A DNA stretch of 64,000 nt from a bacterium (GCA_029990205.1 JAPEKQ010000009.1:31743-95742); one strand, 5' to 3'. Counted from the first letter of the stretch, positions 1 through 8,490 are shown. The notes: generated from the sequence alone by a model not told the origin. Numbers and translations are program-made.

Positions 1-1081
1 ACACCCAGTACACACCGGGGTCGAGCACGGCCGTGATGCATTCCTCCGTGCAGACCTCGGCGGTGGTGTAGTCGACAACCGCCTGGTTGGAGCAATCGGG
101 GTCGCCGTAGAGGAGCATGAGCGAAACCGGGAACTCGCCCGACACGCACACGTCGATCTCCCGCGCCTCGTCGAGAACGATCTCGTACCAGTCGGTGTCG
201 CGGTAACAGGTACCGTAGCCATCGAAGTACCCGGACATCCCGCACTGGACGATCGTCGATGCGCTGGGAGCGAGCGGCTGGAAGACCTCCGGGGTCGAAT
301 TGCAGCCGCCGTTGTAGGTGTCGATGTAGTCCAGCCCGCATTCCGGTTCGCCCTCGATCAGAGCGCCGCCCGGACACTCGAGGTCACACTCATAGTCGTA
401 GCCGTATATGGTCAGGATGTAGTCAGCGTCGTTCGGCCACCCGCTGAACTCGCTGGCGCCGACCCAGATCCACCACGTCCCGGGCGTGCAGGTGTAGGTC
501 ACGCTGCTCTCGACGCACTCCGCCTGCGAATCGGATGCGACGATGGTCGCGTCAAAGCAGCCGAAGTTCCCGTTGAAGACGTAGAGATCATGGGGAAACT
601 CCGCCGTGCACGTCACCGTGATCTCCCGGGACTCGGTGAACGTGAGTTCGTACCAGTCCGTGTCGCGGTAGTTGAGACCGCCATACATGTAGTTGCCGCC
701 CTGTCCACAGATGCTGACCGGTCCGTATGACGGATCGACGCTCCAGAATACCTCCGGACTCGAGTAGCATCCCCCGTTGAAAGCATCCACATAGTCGTCG
801 GGGACGGCGCCCTCGCCCTCGGTGAGCCAGCAGTCCTCACAGTACAGATCGCACGGTGGATCGCGGTGTATGACCGGCTCCGCCCCCGGTTCTCCCCTGA
901 TCGATGTGCGTGGATCGAGACTTGCCCGGACCGCGGCCGTCAGCGAGCAGTCCCCGGTGCGAAGGACAGGCTCCCGACCGGAGCCTCCCCCGGGACTCAC
1001 CGCAGAGGTCGACGGGTCCGCCTGGGCTTCCACCGCCAGCACAGCGACCAGCAGCGCACAGAGCAACGCACTCGCCCTCAT
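1..1081 (-). CDS. Secreted cysteine-rich PPC-like beta-sandwich protein (3' end outside window)
   Basis: Reading frame is open from ATG at 1081 to the left edge, so the C-terminus is missing. Residues 1-22 (MRASALLCALLVAVLAVEAQ) are a signal peptide. GGAGAG precedes the ATG by 5 bases. The mature part contains two beta-sandwich units with RDTDWYE followed by REI-V-CTAEFP, typical of bacterial pre-peptidase C-terminal (PPC)-like domains, and many paired cysteines (CDLYCEDC, CxGGxxxY). It is a close paralog of the next gene (1271-2473), so this is a tandem duplication, and by homology it probably also ends in the W-G-x-I-K-x-x-Y-R tag. Function unknown; exported and probably disulfide-bonded. 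No catalytic motif seen. Confidence 0.85.
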   Translation of the reverse strand, partial: MRASALLCALLVAVLAVEAQADPSTSAVSPGGGSGREPVLRTGDCSLTAAVRASLDPRTSIRGEPGAEPVIHRDPPCDLYCEDCWLTEGEGAVPDDYVDAFNGGCYSSPEVFWSVDPSYGPVSICGQGGNYMYGGLNYRDTDWYELTFTESREITVTCTAEFPHDLYVFNGNFGCFDATIVASDSQAECVESSVTYTCTPGTWWIWVGASEFSGWPNDADYILTIYGYDYECDLECPGGALIEGEPECGLDYIDTYNGGCNSTPEVFQPLAPSASTIVQCGMSGYFDGYGTCYRDTDWYEIVLDEAREIDVCVSGEFPVSLMLLYGDPDCSNQAVVDYTTAEVCTEECITAVLDPGVYWV

Positions 1082-1163
1082 GGTTCTCTCCTCACCGGCG
1101 CGTGTCGTGCAACGCGACATATGCGCCGTTCATACTCTCAGGATCGACCAGGCCCTCTTGACA

Positions 1164-1193
1164 CTAGTAGCAGACTCCGAGGACCACGGACAA
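1164..1193 (-). promoter_or_regulatory. Putative promoter of gene 1-1081
   Basis: On the minus strand, TTGTCC, an 18-base spacer and TACTAG. The spacer end and -10 (TCTGCTA-TAGT) are conserved in front of the paralog at 2557-2586, which supports the call. Confidence 0.5.
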
Positions 1194-1199
1194 GAAGAA

Positions 1200-1229
1200 A
1201 CGACCCCGGCGCAGAAACGCCGGGGTCGT
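1200..1229 (-). terminator. Rho-independent terminator of gene 1271-2473
   Basis: Perfect 11-bp stem (CGACCCCGGCG / CGCCGGGGTCG) with a 6-base loop, followed on the minus strand by a T-rich run (TTTCTTCTT). Confidence 0.85.
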
Positions 1230-1270
1230 GGGATGTACTCGGTCTGAGTGCTCCCGATTCGAATCGGTCT

Positions 1271-2473
1271 CTACCTGTAGAGGCTCTTGATCAGCCCCCA
1301 ACTCCTGTCCTCCACCGGTGTCGTGTAGCCATCAACACTGAAGATGTAGCGTCTGCCGCACGGGTACGTCGCGGTGAAGTCCGGTGCGATGAACACCCAG
1401 TAGACACCGGGATCAAGCACTGCAGTAATGCAATCCTCGGCGCACACAACGGGGTAGACGGTCTCGTCGACAATGATGGTGCTGCAATCGGGCTCACCGT
1501 GCGCCAGCGTCAGCTGCATGGGGAACTCTCCAGCCGCGCAGACCTCGATCTCGCGCGGCTCATCGAGGACGAGTTCGTACCAGTCGGTGTCGCGGTAGCA
1601 GGAACCGAAGTGATCGTAGTGTCCGGCCGTCCCGCAGCGGACGATCCTCGACTGACTGGGGGCGATCTCCTGGAATACCACCGGCGTCGAATTGCAGCCG
1701 CCGTTGTGATGATCGGTGTAGTTCACCTCGCACGGCGGCTCATCCTCGGTCGGGACGCCGCCCGGACAGTCGAGGACGCACTCGAAGTCGTAGCCGTGGA
1801 TGGTCAGGAGGTAGTCGGCATCGTTCGGCCACCCGCTGAAGTCGCTGCTCCCAACCCAGATCCACCACGTTCCGGGCGTGCACACGTATGTCAGGCTGGC
1901 CTCGGTACACTCGGGCTGCGAATCGGACGCCACGATCGTGACGCTCGAGCAGCCGACGTTCCCGTCGATCATGTAGAGGATTACGGGGAACTCCGCCGTA
2001 CACGTCACGGTGATCTCGCGAGCCACGGCAAACGTCATTTCGTACCAGTCGGTGTCGCGGTGGGGCGCGCCCCCGTACTCGAAGTTGCCGCCCTGCCCGC
2101 AGATGGTGATCGGCCCGTAGGATGGGTCGACGCTCCAGAACGCCTCGGGGGTCACGTTGCACCCGCCGTTGAAGTTGTCGTCATAGTCGTCGGGGATGGG
2201 ACCCTCGCCCTCGCTGAGCCAACAGGCCTCGCAGTAGAGGTCACACGGGGGATCGCGCCTCACGACCGGCTCCGCACCCGGTACTCCCCTGCCTGACACC
2301 CGCGGATCGATGCTGGCACGCTCGGCGGCCGTCAGCGAGCAGCCCCCGGTGCGAATGACGGGCTCCCAGCCGGAGTCTCCCGCGGGATTCACGGCGGAGA
2401 CCGACGGATCCGCGTACGATGTGACAGCCAGAACAGCGACCAGAAGCACACAGAGCATAACACTCGTTCTCAT
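1271..2473 (-). CDS. Secreted cysteine-rich PPC-like beta-sandwich protein with WGxIKxxYR tail
   Basis: About 400 aa. I start at ATG 2473 (MRTSVMLCVLLVAVLAVTS) because it begins a clear signal peptide and has GGAGAG upstream; a longer frame to 2635 would bury the signal. Two PPC-like beta-sandwich domains each carry RDTDWYE and REI-V-C-AEFP. Cysteines are numerous and paired, suggesting disulfides in the periplasm or outside. The protein ends TTPVEDRSWGLIKSLYR, one of seven copies in this window of a C-terminal tag. Paralog of the partial gene at 1-1081, from tandem duplication. No enzyme motif; role unknown, probably a surface or secreted binding protein. Confidence 0.85.
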   Translation of the reverse strand: MRTSVMLCVLLVAVLAVTSYADPSVSAVNPAGDSGWEPVIRTGGCSLTAAERASIDPRVSGRGVPGAEPVVRRDPPCDLYCEACWLSEGEGPIPDDYDDNFNGGCNVTPEAFWSVDPSYGPITICGQGGNFEYGGAPHRDTDWYEMTFAVAREITVTCTAEFPVILYMIDGNVGCSSVTIVASDSQPECTEASLTYVCTPGTWWIWVGSSDFSGWPNDADYLLTIHGYDFECVLDCPGGVPTEDEPPCEVNYTDHHNGGCNSTPVVFQEIAPSQSRIVRCGTAGHYDHFGSCYRDTDWYELVLDEPREIEVCAAGEFPMQLTLAHGEPDCSTIIVDETVYPVVCAEDCITAVLDPGVYWVFIAPDFTATYPCGRRYIFSVDGYTTPVEDRSWGLIKSLYR

Positions 2474-2556
2474 GGTTCTCTCCTCACCACGGCGTACCGC
2501 GCCGCGAGACACGTGCACAGTCGACCACTCCGTTTCACCCACTTCCATGTGACCAA

Positions 2557-2586
2557 CTACTAGCAGATGCCGAGGGCTATGGCCAA
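2557..2586 (-). promoter_or_regulatory. Putative promoter of gene 1271-2473
   Basis: Minus strand TTGGCC, 18-base spacer, TAGTAG. Same spacing and similar sequence as the promoter of the upstream paralog copy. Confidence 0.5.
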
Positions 2587-2592
2587 CGAGAA

Positions 2593-2622
2593 ACGGCCCC
2601 GGTGCGGTTGCACCAGGGCCGT
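2593..2622 (-). terminator. Terminator of sigma/anti-sigma operon
   Basis: Stem ACGGCCC-GGTGC / GCACC-GGGCCGT with one internal mismatch and a GGTT-type loop, followed on the minus strand by TTTCTCG. It lies just downstream of the anti-sigma stop. Confidence 0.75.
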
Positions 2623-2678
2623 AGAGTCTTCGCATGGATCATGTCGTCGGATGGATCAGGCCATCCGTCCGACCAGGA

Positions 2679-3257
2679 TCAGTCGCGATAGCCTTCGCTC
2701 GAGAGCCGCTCCTCCATCTCCTCCTGCGAACGGTCCGAACGGGCCAGGATGAACTGCGGCCCCTCGGTCGGCTCGGCGAACGAACTCGGTCGGAGCGTGT
2801 CGGAGTAGTCGGCGAACTCGATGACGGCCTCGCCGCTCATCACGTGCTGCCTGCTCGCCAGAGAGATGACGGACTCGTTGCCGCTGTCCGCAACACCCTC
2901 CTGACCGGCGCCGCCAAGTCCAAGGAGCTGCCCGGCGCCGACGGTGAAACCGACGACGAAGAGCACGGCCGCGATGGCGATGGGAACGAGTCTGGGAGTC
3001 GCCGCGGGATGCCACGAAAGGAGCGACGGACGATGGAGGCGCTGCATGAGTCGCGCGTTGAAGCGGGTCCAGTAGAAGGGAGACGGCTCAACGTAGCCGT
3101 CGTCGAGAAGGAGCTCGCGGACGCCCGCGAAAGCTTCGATCTCGGATCTGCACTCGGGGCACTCTTCGATGTGCTCCTCGATGAGGCGTGCCTGCTCCGG
3201 AGAAAGGTCTCCGTCGAGGTACTCGATCAGCTCATCTCTGATGAGTTCGCAGTCCAT
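2679..3257 (-). CDS. Anti-sigma factor, zinc-finger (zf-HC2) type, membrane-anchored
   Basis: 192 aa. The start ATG at 3257 shares its A with the TAA stop of the upstream sigma gene (TAATG), so the two are translationally coupled. The N-terminus (MDCELIRDELIEYLDGDLS, then HIEECPEC) has the H-x3-C-x2-C pattern of zinc-binding anti-sigma domains. One transmembrane segment follows at about residues 95-117 (LVPIAIAAVLFVVGFTVGAG), then a roughly 75-residue periplasmic tail. It most likely sequesters the ECF sigma at the inner membrane and releases it on an envelope signal. The signal is not evident from sequence. Confidence 0.85.
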   Translation of the reverse strand: MDCELIRDELIEYLDGDLSPEQARLIEEHIEECPECRSEIEAFAGVRELLLDDGYVEPSPFYWTRFNARLMQRLHRPSLLSWHPAATPRLVPIAIAAVLFVVGFTVGAGQLLGLGGAGQEGVADSGNESVISLASRQHVMSGEAVIEFADYSDTLRPSSFAEPTEGPQFILARSDRSQEEMEERLSSEGYRD

Positions 3258-3838
3258 TATCTCAGATCCTCCAACTTGACCCTCAGCTTCCTGATAGCGT
3301 GAAAATAGTTGGCCTTCGACGTTCCCTCTGAACACCCGACGATGTCGGCGATCTCTCTGTGGCTCAGCCCCTCGAAGAACTTCAGGGTGAAGACCGCCCT
3401 CTGCTTCTCCGGCAGCTCTCGAACCGCTTCATCGATCCTCTCAGCCACCTCGCTGCTCAGCGCCGCCCGGAGTGGATTGGTCGAAGCCCGCTTGTCTCTC
3501 CTGGGCAGATCACCCAGCGGAACCATCTGTCGAAACCTGTCCCGCTTGAGCTTGTTGAGCGCGATATTGACCGTGATGCGGTAGAGCCACGTGTAGAGAC
3601 TCGAGCGTCCTTCAAAACGGCCGATGTGCCGAAATACCTTAATGAAGGCTTCCTGTGCACAGTCCTCGGCTGCTTCATCTTCTCGCAGGACGCGCCAGGC
3701 AACGCGGTAAACGCGTTCCCTGTATTCGGTTACGAACTCCTCGAAAGCCTGCTCATCGCCTGCTTTGAGTCGTTCTACGAGCCTCGCGGTGTTGTTGGCC
3801 GTGGGCTCCCCCGCCTTCTTGGTCACTTCATCTGACAC
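3257..3838 (-). CDS. ECF RNA polymerase sigma factor (RpoE-like)
   Basis: About 193 aa. Region 2 is clear (ERVYRVAWRVLREDEAAEDCAQEAFIKVF, then SLYTWLYRITVNIALNKLKR) and region 4 ends the protein (LPEKQRAVFTLKFFEGLSHREIADIVG, helix-turn-helix). I choose GTG at 3838 over ATG at 3916 because a well-formed promoter (TTGACA at 3911-3916) places the transcription start near 3880, downstream of that ATG. Forms a coupled pair with the zf-HC2 anti-sigma gene. Likely controls an envelope regulon; the neighbouring secreted-protein genes are possible targets, but no shared promoter motif was proven. Confidence 0.88.
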   Translation of the reverse strand: MSDEVTKKAGEPTANNTARLVERLKAGDEQAFEEFVTEYRERVYRVAWRVLREDEAAEDCAQEAFIKVFRHIGRFEGRSSLYTWLYRITVNIALNKLKRDRFRQMVPLGDLPRRDKRASTNPLRAALSSEVAERIDEAVRELPEKQRAVFTLKFFEGLSHREIADIVGCSEGTSKANYFHAIRKLRVKLEDLR

Positions 3839-3887
3839 GTGCCGCCACCAGGTGGTTGAAGCATCAATCGGTTCACAAAACTCGCCC

Positions 3888-3916
3888 ACGCTATGACACG
3901 CGGGGCCCGCTGTCAA
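3888..3916 (-). promoter_or_regulatory. Sigma-70 promoter of ECF sigma operon
   Basis: Minus strand TTGACA, 17-base spacer, TAGCGT. It fixes the likely start of the sigma gene. Confidence 0.65.
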
Positions 3917-3926
3917 CCATACAGAA

Positions 3927-3958
3927 GGGCCGGGTGAAGCTCATGCTCCCCCCGGCCC
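3927..3958 (-). terminator. Terminator-like hairpin downstream of gene 4088-5773
   Basis: 8-bp GC stem (GGGCCGGG / CCCGGCCC) with a 16-base loop. It lies after the stop of the minus-strand gene; the T-run is weak. Confidence 0.55.
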
Positions 3959-4087
3959 CGATCTTGGCGCGTGAGACTCCGTGCGTGCAGCGCAAGGTGT
4001 CGTAGGGACGGGTCTCGTCACACCAAAGTCTGTCTCTCGTCCCGCGTCCACCGTGACGCCGGCCGGACACCGGGCGAGACTATCTGT

Positions 4088-5773
4088 CTACCTGTACATC
4101 GACTTGATGACGCCCCACGAGCGCTCCTGGATCAGCTGCGTCTCAGGCACCGTCGTGACGGTGTCACACCAGTCCCAGAGTTCCATGAGCTCCATCGGAC
4201 CGACGCGCGAGCCCATGCAGCCGTCGACGTCGTCAAGCTCGAGCGCTCTGTTCGGGTACGTATCGCACTCGAAGACGCCGTTGATGGCGTACTTGTACTC
4301 GAGGAACCTGTAGGTCCCGGTCGGGAACGTCAGGAGGACGGAGTAGGTTCCGTCGCCCGCGGTCAGGTCGCCGTTCGTGCCGTCGTCGAAGAGCGCGGTG
4401 CCGACCACCCAGTCCAGCGGGGCGGACGTGCCGTAGACCTCGACCACGTCGGTGAGGATGTCGAACGTGTCCGGAAGCTCGGTGACCTGGAAGCGGACAC
4501 CGACGTCGCACGAGATGTTGTCGGACGGCGCGACATCGTTCCACCACACGTTCTGCGTCTGGCTGGCCGAGTTCGGGTCGAGCGTGACGTAGTGACCGAA
4601 GTCGTAGTCGCCCTCCCACGTGGCACAGTCGACGACGTACTTGTACTTCGCCTCGAGCGACTCGGCGGCGGCGCCGCACGTGTAGCCCATCGTGAAGTAC
4701 TGGTCGACCGAGTAGGTCGAATCGGCATCGGCGTCGAACGTCTCAGCACCGGCGCACTGGTCCCACGTGAACGGGTGCGTATCACCCTGGACGTGAACCG
4801 ACGTCGGGATGCCGTTGGCGTCGATGTAGAGATGCATGTTCAGCTCGAGCGTGACCAGGTGGATGTAGAAGCAGTCGGAGTTGCTGCTCGGATCGACCGG
4901 CGTCCCGCCGACGCTCGTCACACCCGTCACCGTGACCTGGTAATCGTAGCCCTCGGTGAGAGCCGGGCTCACGGTGAGGTGCACGAGGCTCGCGTCCGCG
5001 TCCTGCACGGCGCTCGTCACGACAGCACCACCCGTCACGGTGTAGTTCGAGGCGGTCTCGGCCGTCGTCTGGTCCATATCCTCGGAGAACTGGACGAGAT
5101 ACGAGGCGGCGTCCGTGCCGTCGCCATCGATGCGCACGTCGATCACGGCCGGCGGCGCGCTGGTCTGCACCGTGGTCGTGTTGTTCGACATGTCATACGT
5201 GAAGACGACCGGCGTCAGACCGTCGGAGACGAAGACGAGGTTGGCGCCACCCGGCGGCGTGTTCTGATCCCAGTTGTTGTTGAGGACGATCTTGAACTCG
5301 TAGCTTCCAGCCGGAATGACCGACGAGAACTCCCAGATGCCGTCCGCGTCGCCGTCCTCCATCACCGTGGTGACCATGTCGGTCTGGTCCCAGTCGATAC
5401 CACCGAGTTCGCTCTGAAGACTGCCGCAGACGATGGGCGGGTGCAGGCTGTCGAAGACGTACTCGTCGCCTTCCTTCACACCGACCGTCGCGCCAAGATT
5501 GACGTAGAACGTCACGTCATCGTCGGCAGCCAGCGTGATCGGCTGGTTGTTGCCGGGGAAGTCCAGACCCCACGCATCACCGTCGACGGCCTTGTAGACG
5601 TACGAGCCGGCGAGGAACGAATGCGTGTAGACGTAGATCCCGTTCCCGTCGAGCGTCAGCTCGGTCCCCGGATCCGCCGGGTCCCACGCCTGGAAGTCAC
5701 CAACGATGCTCGGCGCTGCGAACGCCGACGTGGCGACCATCAGCAGGGTCGCGATAGCTGCAAGTGTTCTCAT
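4088..5773 (-). CDS. Secreted multi-domain alpha-glucan-binding-like protein with WGxIKxxYR tail
   Basis: 561 aa, SD GGGGGAG before ATG 5773, signal peptide at residues 1-19 (MRTLAAIATLLMVATSAFA). Domain order: a CBM48/X25-like module at about 20-115 (VGDFQAWDPADPG ... GSYVYKAVDGDAW); a second pullulanase X25-like module at about 125-215 (GSYEFKIVLNNNWDQN); an SbsA/Big-type Ig-like domain at about 215-300 (VQFSEDMDQTTAE); and C-terminal starch-binding-like modules (EAKYKYVVDCATWEG; FLEYKYAINGVFECDTYPNR). No glycoside hydrolase catalytic domain is present. It ends IQERSWGVIKSMYR. Probably binds alpha-glucan or a similar polysaccharide outside the inner membrane; the binding specificity is inference. 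Confidence 0.8.
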   Translation of the reverse strand: MRTLAAIATLLMVATSAFAAPSIVGDFQAWDPADPGTELTLDGNGIYVYTHSFLAGSYVYKAVDGDAWGLDFPGNNQPITLAADDDVTFYVNLGATVGVKEGDEYVFDSLHPPIVCGSLQSELGGIDWDQTDMVTTVMEDGDADGIWEFSSVIPAGSYEFKIVLNNNWDQNTPPGGANLVFVSDGLTPVVFTYDMSNNTTTVQTSAPPAVIDVRIDGDGTDAASYLVQFSEDMDQTTAETASNYTVTGGAVVTSAVQDADASLVHLTVSPALTEGYDYQVTVTGVTSVGGTPVDPSSNSDCFYIHLVTLELNMHLYIDANGIPTSVHVQGDTHPFTWDQCAGAETFDADADSTYSVDQYFTMGYTCGAAAESLEAKYKYVVDCATWEGDYDFGHYVTLDPNSASQTQNVWWNDVAPSDNISCDVGVRFQVTELPDTFDILTDVVEVYGTSAPLDWVVGTALFDDGTNGDLTAGDGTYSVLLTFPTGTYRFLEYKYAINGVFECDTYPNRALELDDVDGCMGSRVGPMELMELWDWCDTVTTVPETQLIQERSWGVIKSMYR

Positions 5774-5920
5774 CTCTCTCCCCCTTCTCGCCGAAGCGAG
5801 GGAACTCGCATCAGCAAATGCTCTCGCATCGGCGAGGGATTCCTCTTGCCGGTTGCCTGCCCATGGATGTCCACGGGAGCCCCGTTCGCCGCGTGCGACG
5901 TGCTCTACTTCTGTGTGAGA

Positions 5921-5954
5921 CCGGGCCCCGACGAACTGCGTCGCCGGGGCCCGG
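5921..5954 (-). terminator. Terminator of gene 5997-6824
   Basis: Perfect 10-bp stem CCGGGCCCCG / CGGGGCCCGG with a 14-base loop, just past the stop. No strong T-run. Confidence 0.65.
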
Positions 5955-5996
5955 GGAAACTACGTGGTGCCTATCCCTGAAACGATGGGACCCCGA

Positions 5997-6824
5997 CTAC
6001 CTGTAGATAGCCTTGATGGTACCCCATGTCGTCTCGTCGACCGGGCTCGAGCAGTCCGGGCAGTCCGGAGTGGTCCACTCCCAACCGTCGATCGCCAGAT
6101 CCATGGTCGGCATGGAGTCGTCGATCGTCAGACCGTGGTTGCCGGAGCTCTCCCACGTCGCGCAGTCGTCCTTCTTGTACTTGTACTCGCGGTACGGGTT
6201 CGAACCGGCCAGGAAGGTAACGTCGACCTGGTAGAGCTTCGGACTGACGGTCTCGCAGCTGAACAGCATCGGGATGCCGTAGCCCCAGTTGTCGAGCTCG
6301 TCGCCGGCGCCGACCACGCAGACCTCACCGGAGGTCTCAACGTCGCCCGTCAGGCAGAGGTGGAAGGTGACCGTCACGTCCTGTCCGAGCACCGCGGTGA
6401 TCGGGAGGATGAAGTTCGGGTCGTTGCCAGCCTGGTCCTGACCGTAGCACTCGGCCATGTCGGTCGTATCGACGACCTTGATGTAGTACTCAACCTCGGC
6501 GCAGCCGTGACCGGCAGGGATCTGGCCGGTGAACTCGTCGTTGTTGCCAACGAAGCCGTTGAAGGTCATCGGGACTTCGATGAAGTCCACGTCGCCCACG
6601 CACCGGTAGTAGAGGTAAGCCTCGAGGTCAGCACACGGACCGTTCGTCTCACCCGTGCAGCCATCCTTCCAGATCTGGACGTAGGTATCGATGTTCTCGG
6701 CCGACGTGTAGGAGACGCCGTTGTTCGGCCAGATGTTGCCACACCAGCCGACAGCACCCATGGCCGTCGACGCGATGGTGAGCAGCATGGCCGTGGCCAG
6801 TGCGATCATCACGAATCTCTTCAT
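5997..6824 (-). CDS. Secreted CBM20-like (starch-binding) protein with WGxIKxxYR tail
   Basis: 275 aa. ATG 6824 is chosen because it begins the signal peptide (MKRFVMIALATAMLLTIAS) with SD AGGAGG, and a promoter with near-consensus boxes lies 110 bp upstream. The second half reads like a CBM20 starch-binding domain: TVTFHLCL, EVCVVGAGDELDNWGYGIPM, then REYKYKKDDCATWESSGNHGL. The first half is a cysteine-containing beta domain of unknown family. It ends SSPVDETTWGTIKAIYR. No catalytic domain, so it is probably a polysaccharide-binding exported protein. With the adjacent gene 4088-5773 it forms a local group of glucan-binding-like proteins. Confidence 0.82.
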   Translation of the reverse strand: MKRFVMIALATAMLLTIASTAMGAVGWCGNIWPNNGVSYTSAENIDTYVQIWKDGCTGETNGPCADLEAYLYYRCVGDVDFIEVPMTFNGFVGNNDEFTGQIPAGHGCAEVEYYIKVVDTTDMAECYGQDQAGNDPNFILPITAVLGQDVTVTFHLCLTGDVETSGEVCVVGAGDELDNWGYGIPMLFSCETVSPKLYQVDVTFLAGSNPYREYKYKKDDCATWESSGNHGLTIDDSMPTMDLAIDGWEWTTPDCPDCSSPVDETTWGTIKAIYR

Positions 6825-6934
6825 CTCAGTCCTCCTGTCAATGACGCAAGAACGTGACATGCCTGCGTCAGACAATAGAGATGTGCCTTCGGAGCGCCCC
6901 CATGGGCACTCCACATGTGAACTGCCACCCCACG

Positions 6935-6963
6935 ATAATACCACAATCGGCCTCATATGTCAA
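6935..6963 (-). promoter_or_regulatory. Strong sigma-70 promoter of gene 5997-6824
   Basis: Minus strand TTGACA, 17-base spacer, TATTAT; near consensus. The intergenic stretch 6825-7131 shows nothing else except a G/C-rich imperfect inverted repeat near 7090-7118. Confidence 0.75.
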
Positions 6964-7131
6964 TTCTTGGCCCGGCCGAATCCCCCGCCCCACGGCCCGT
7001 TTCCGCAGGGATCCGGGCACTATCCACCCGTTTCTTACGATGCACCGTAGCGGCTCAGGTCTCACATTGTGTCCAGCGTCTCCCGACGCCCCGTGCCGGG
7101 GGGGCCGCGCCCCCGCCACCTGACACAGAAA

Positions 7132-7154
7132 GACCCGGTGCAGAGCACCGGGCC
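7132..7154 (-). terminator. Terminator downstream of tRNA pair
   Basis: Stem CCCGGTGC / GCACCGGG with loop AGA, followed on the minus strand by TCTTTCTG. Confidence 0.8.
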
Positions 7155-7165
7155 TTCCTTGCGAC

Positions 7166-7241
7166 TGGAGCTGGTGAGCGGATTCGAACCGCTGACCTAC
7201 GCATTACGAGTGCGTTGCTCTACCAGCTGAGCTACACCAGC
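7166..7241 (-). tRNA. tRNA-Thr (CGT)
   Basis: Cloverleaf on the minus strand: acceptor GCTGGTG / CACCAGC, D arm GCTC-GAGC, anticodon loop CTCGTAA (anticodon CGT), T arm AGCGG-TTCGAAT-CCGCT, discriminator T and encoded CCA. Probably co-transcribed with the tRNA-Phe upstream. Confidence 0.95.
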
Positions 7242-7288
7242 TCTTGTCGAGAGAGGCGCGACGGCTTCGACGCGCCTCGGTATTCCAG

Positions 7289-7364
7289 TGGTGGCGCCCC
7301 CCAGAATTGAACTGGGGACACACGGATTTTCAATCCGTTGCTCTACCAACTGAGCTAGGGCGCC
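7289..7364 (-). tRNA. tRNA-Phe (GAA)
   Basis: Cloverleaf on the minus strand: acceptor GGCGCCC / GGGCGCC, D arm GCTC-GAGC, anticodon loop TTGAAAA (anticodon GAA), T arm with GTTCAAT, encoded CCA. Confidence 0.95.
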
Positions 7365-7456
7365 ACATGTGCAACAGAGAGGTATTCTAGCAACGCCCCC
7401 GGGTCAAGTCAAGCGACAAGGGACCTGTAGAACCCAAGCACTCCCTGAGCGGACCG

Positions 7457-8440
7457 CTACTCCGTATAGCCGCCCGGGTGCTCCATCATCCAGGCCCACG
7501 CGGCCTCGATCATGTCGTCGAGCTCCGGGTGCTCGGGCTTCCACCCGAGCTCCCTGATGGCCAGCGACGACGAGGCGACGAGCCGGGCTGGATCTCCCGC
7601 CCTCCTCGCCCCCATCTTGCGTTCCACGACGCGTCCGGTCACTCGCTCGACCGAGTCGATGACGTTCAGGACACTCCACCCCTCCCCGTTGCCGAGGTTG
7701 TAGATCCCGGAGCGACCCTTCTCGAGCGCGTCGAGCGCGAGGATATGCGCATCGGAGAGATCACGCACATCGATATAGTCTCGGATGCACGTCCCGTCCG
7801 GTGTCTCGTAGTCGTCTCCGAAGACCGTCAGCTCCGGACGTCTTCCCGCCACGACCTGGAGCGCGATCGGGATAAGATGCGACTCGGGGCGATGGTCCTC
7901 GCCGTAGCGCCCCGACGCTCCGGCGGCATTGAAGTACCGCAACGAGATGTGCTTGAGCCCGGTGCGCTCGGCCTCCCACGCAAGAACCCGCTCGAAGATG
8001 AGCTTCGTATCGCCATAGACGTTGACGGGCGCGGTCCGGTTCGTCTCCGAGATCGGGACGGACTCCGGCTCGCCGTAGACTCCGGCCGAGCTCGAGAACA
8101 CGATCCGGTCGACTCCGGCCGCGTGCATTCCCTCGAGCAGCCGGATGCCGGAGACGACGTTGTTCTGATAGTAGTCGCCCGGCTTCTCCATCGACTCGCC
8201 GACCAGGCTCATCGCCGCAAAGTGGATGACGGCCTCGACCTTGTGCTCGGTGAGCGTCTTCGCCACCAGCTCGCGGTCGCCGATCTCCCCCACCACCAGC
8301 GGCACGCCCTCGTGCATCGCCGCGCGGTGTCCCTTCGACAGGTTGTCGAGGACGACGACGCTATGCCCCGCGCCGACCAGCCGCTCGACCGTGACGCTCC
8401 CGATGTATCCAGCTCCACCTGTCACAAGGACAGAAGACAT
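7457..8440 (-). CDS. galE: UDP-glucose 4-epimerase
   Basis: 327 aa, full length for GalE. Interconverts UDP-glucose and UDP-galactose in the cytoplasm, supplying galactose for surface glycans. Rossmann motif GGAGYIGS at residues 8-15, catalytic serine region FSSSAGVYG, catalytic pair Y-G-D-T-K (VYGDTKL), and YFNAAG and TCIRDYIDV motifs typical of the family. SD GAGGAGG precedes ATG 8440. It follows trpB2 by 50 bases on the same strand, so it may be the last gene of the murJ-serA-trpB2-galE run. Confidence 0.95.
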   Translation of the reverse strand: MSSVLVTGGAGYIGSVTVERLVGAGHSVVVLDNLSKGHRAAMHEGVPLVVGEIGDRELVAKTLTEHKVEAVIHFAAMSLVGESMEKPGDYYQNNVVSGIRLLEGMHAAGVDRIVFSSSAGVYGEPESVPISETNRTAPVNVYGDTKLIFERVLAWEAERTGLKHISLRYFNAAGASGRYGEDHRPESHLIPIALQVVAGRRPELTVFGDDYETPDGTCIRDYIDVRDLSDAHILALDALEKGRSGIYNLGNGEGWSVLNVIDSVERVTGRVVERKMGARRAGDPARLVASSSLAIRELGWKPEHPELDDMIEAAWAWMMEHPGGYTE

Positions 8441-8490
8441 TCAGACCTCCTCTGCACGCGCGATTCAGAATTCCGAAGGTTCTGTGGCGC

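Noticed and set aside
866..2296. Long plus-strand frame opposite the PPC-like genes
   Set aside because: Arg/Val/Asp-rich translation typical of the antisense strand of GC-rich genes. The minus strand has signal peptides, SDs and domains.
3839..3916. ATG 3916 as start of the ECF sigma gene
   Set aside because: It overlaps the -35 box; the transcript would start downstream of it.
3971..5980. 669-codon plus-strand frame opposite gene 4088
   Set aside because: Same reason: antisense shadow with no domain, SD or signal; a terminator and leader of the real gene fall inside it.
7090..7118. Regulatory hairpin in the G/C run before the tRNAs
   Set aside because: Poorly formed inverted repeat with long G and C runs; likely composition.
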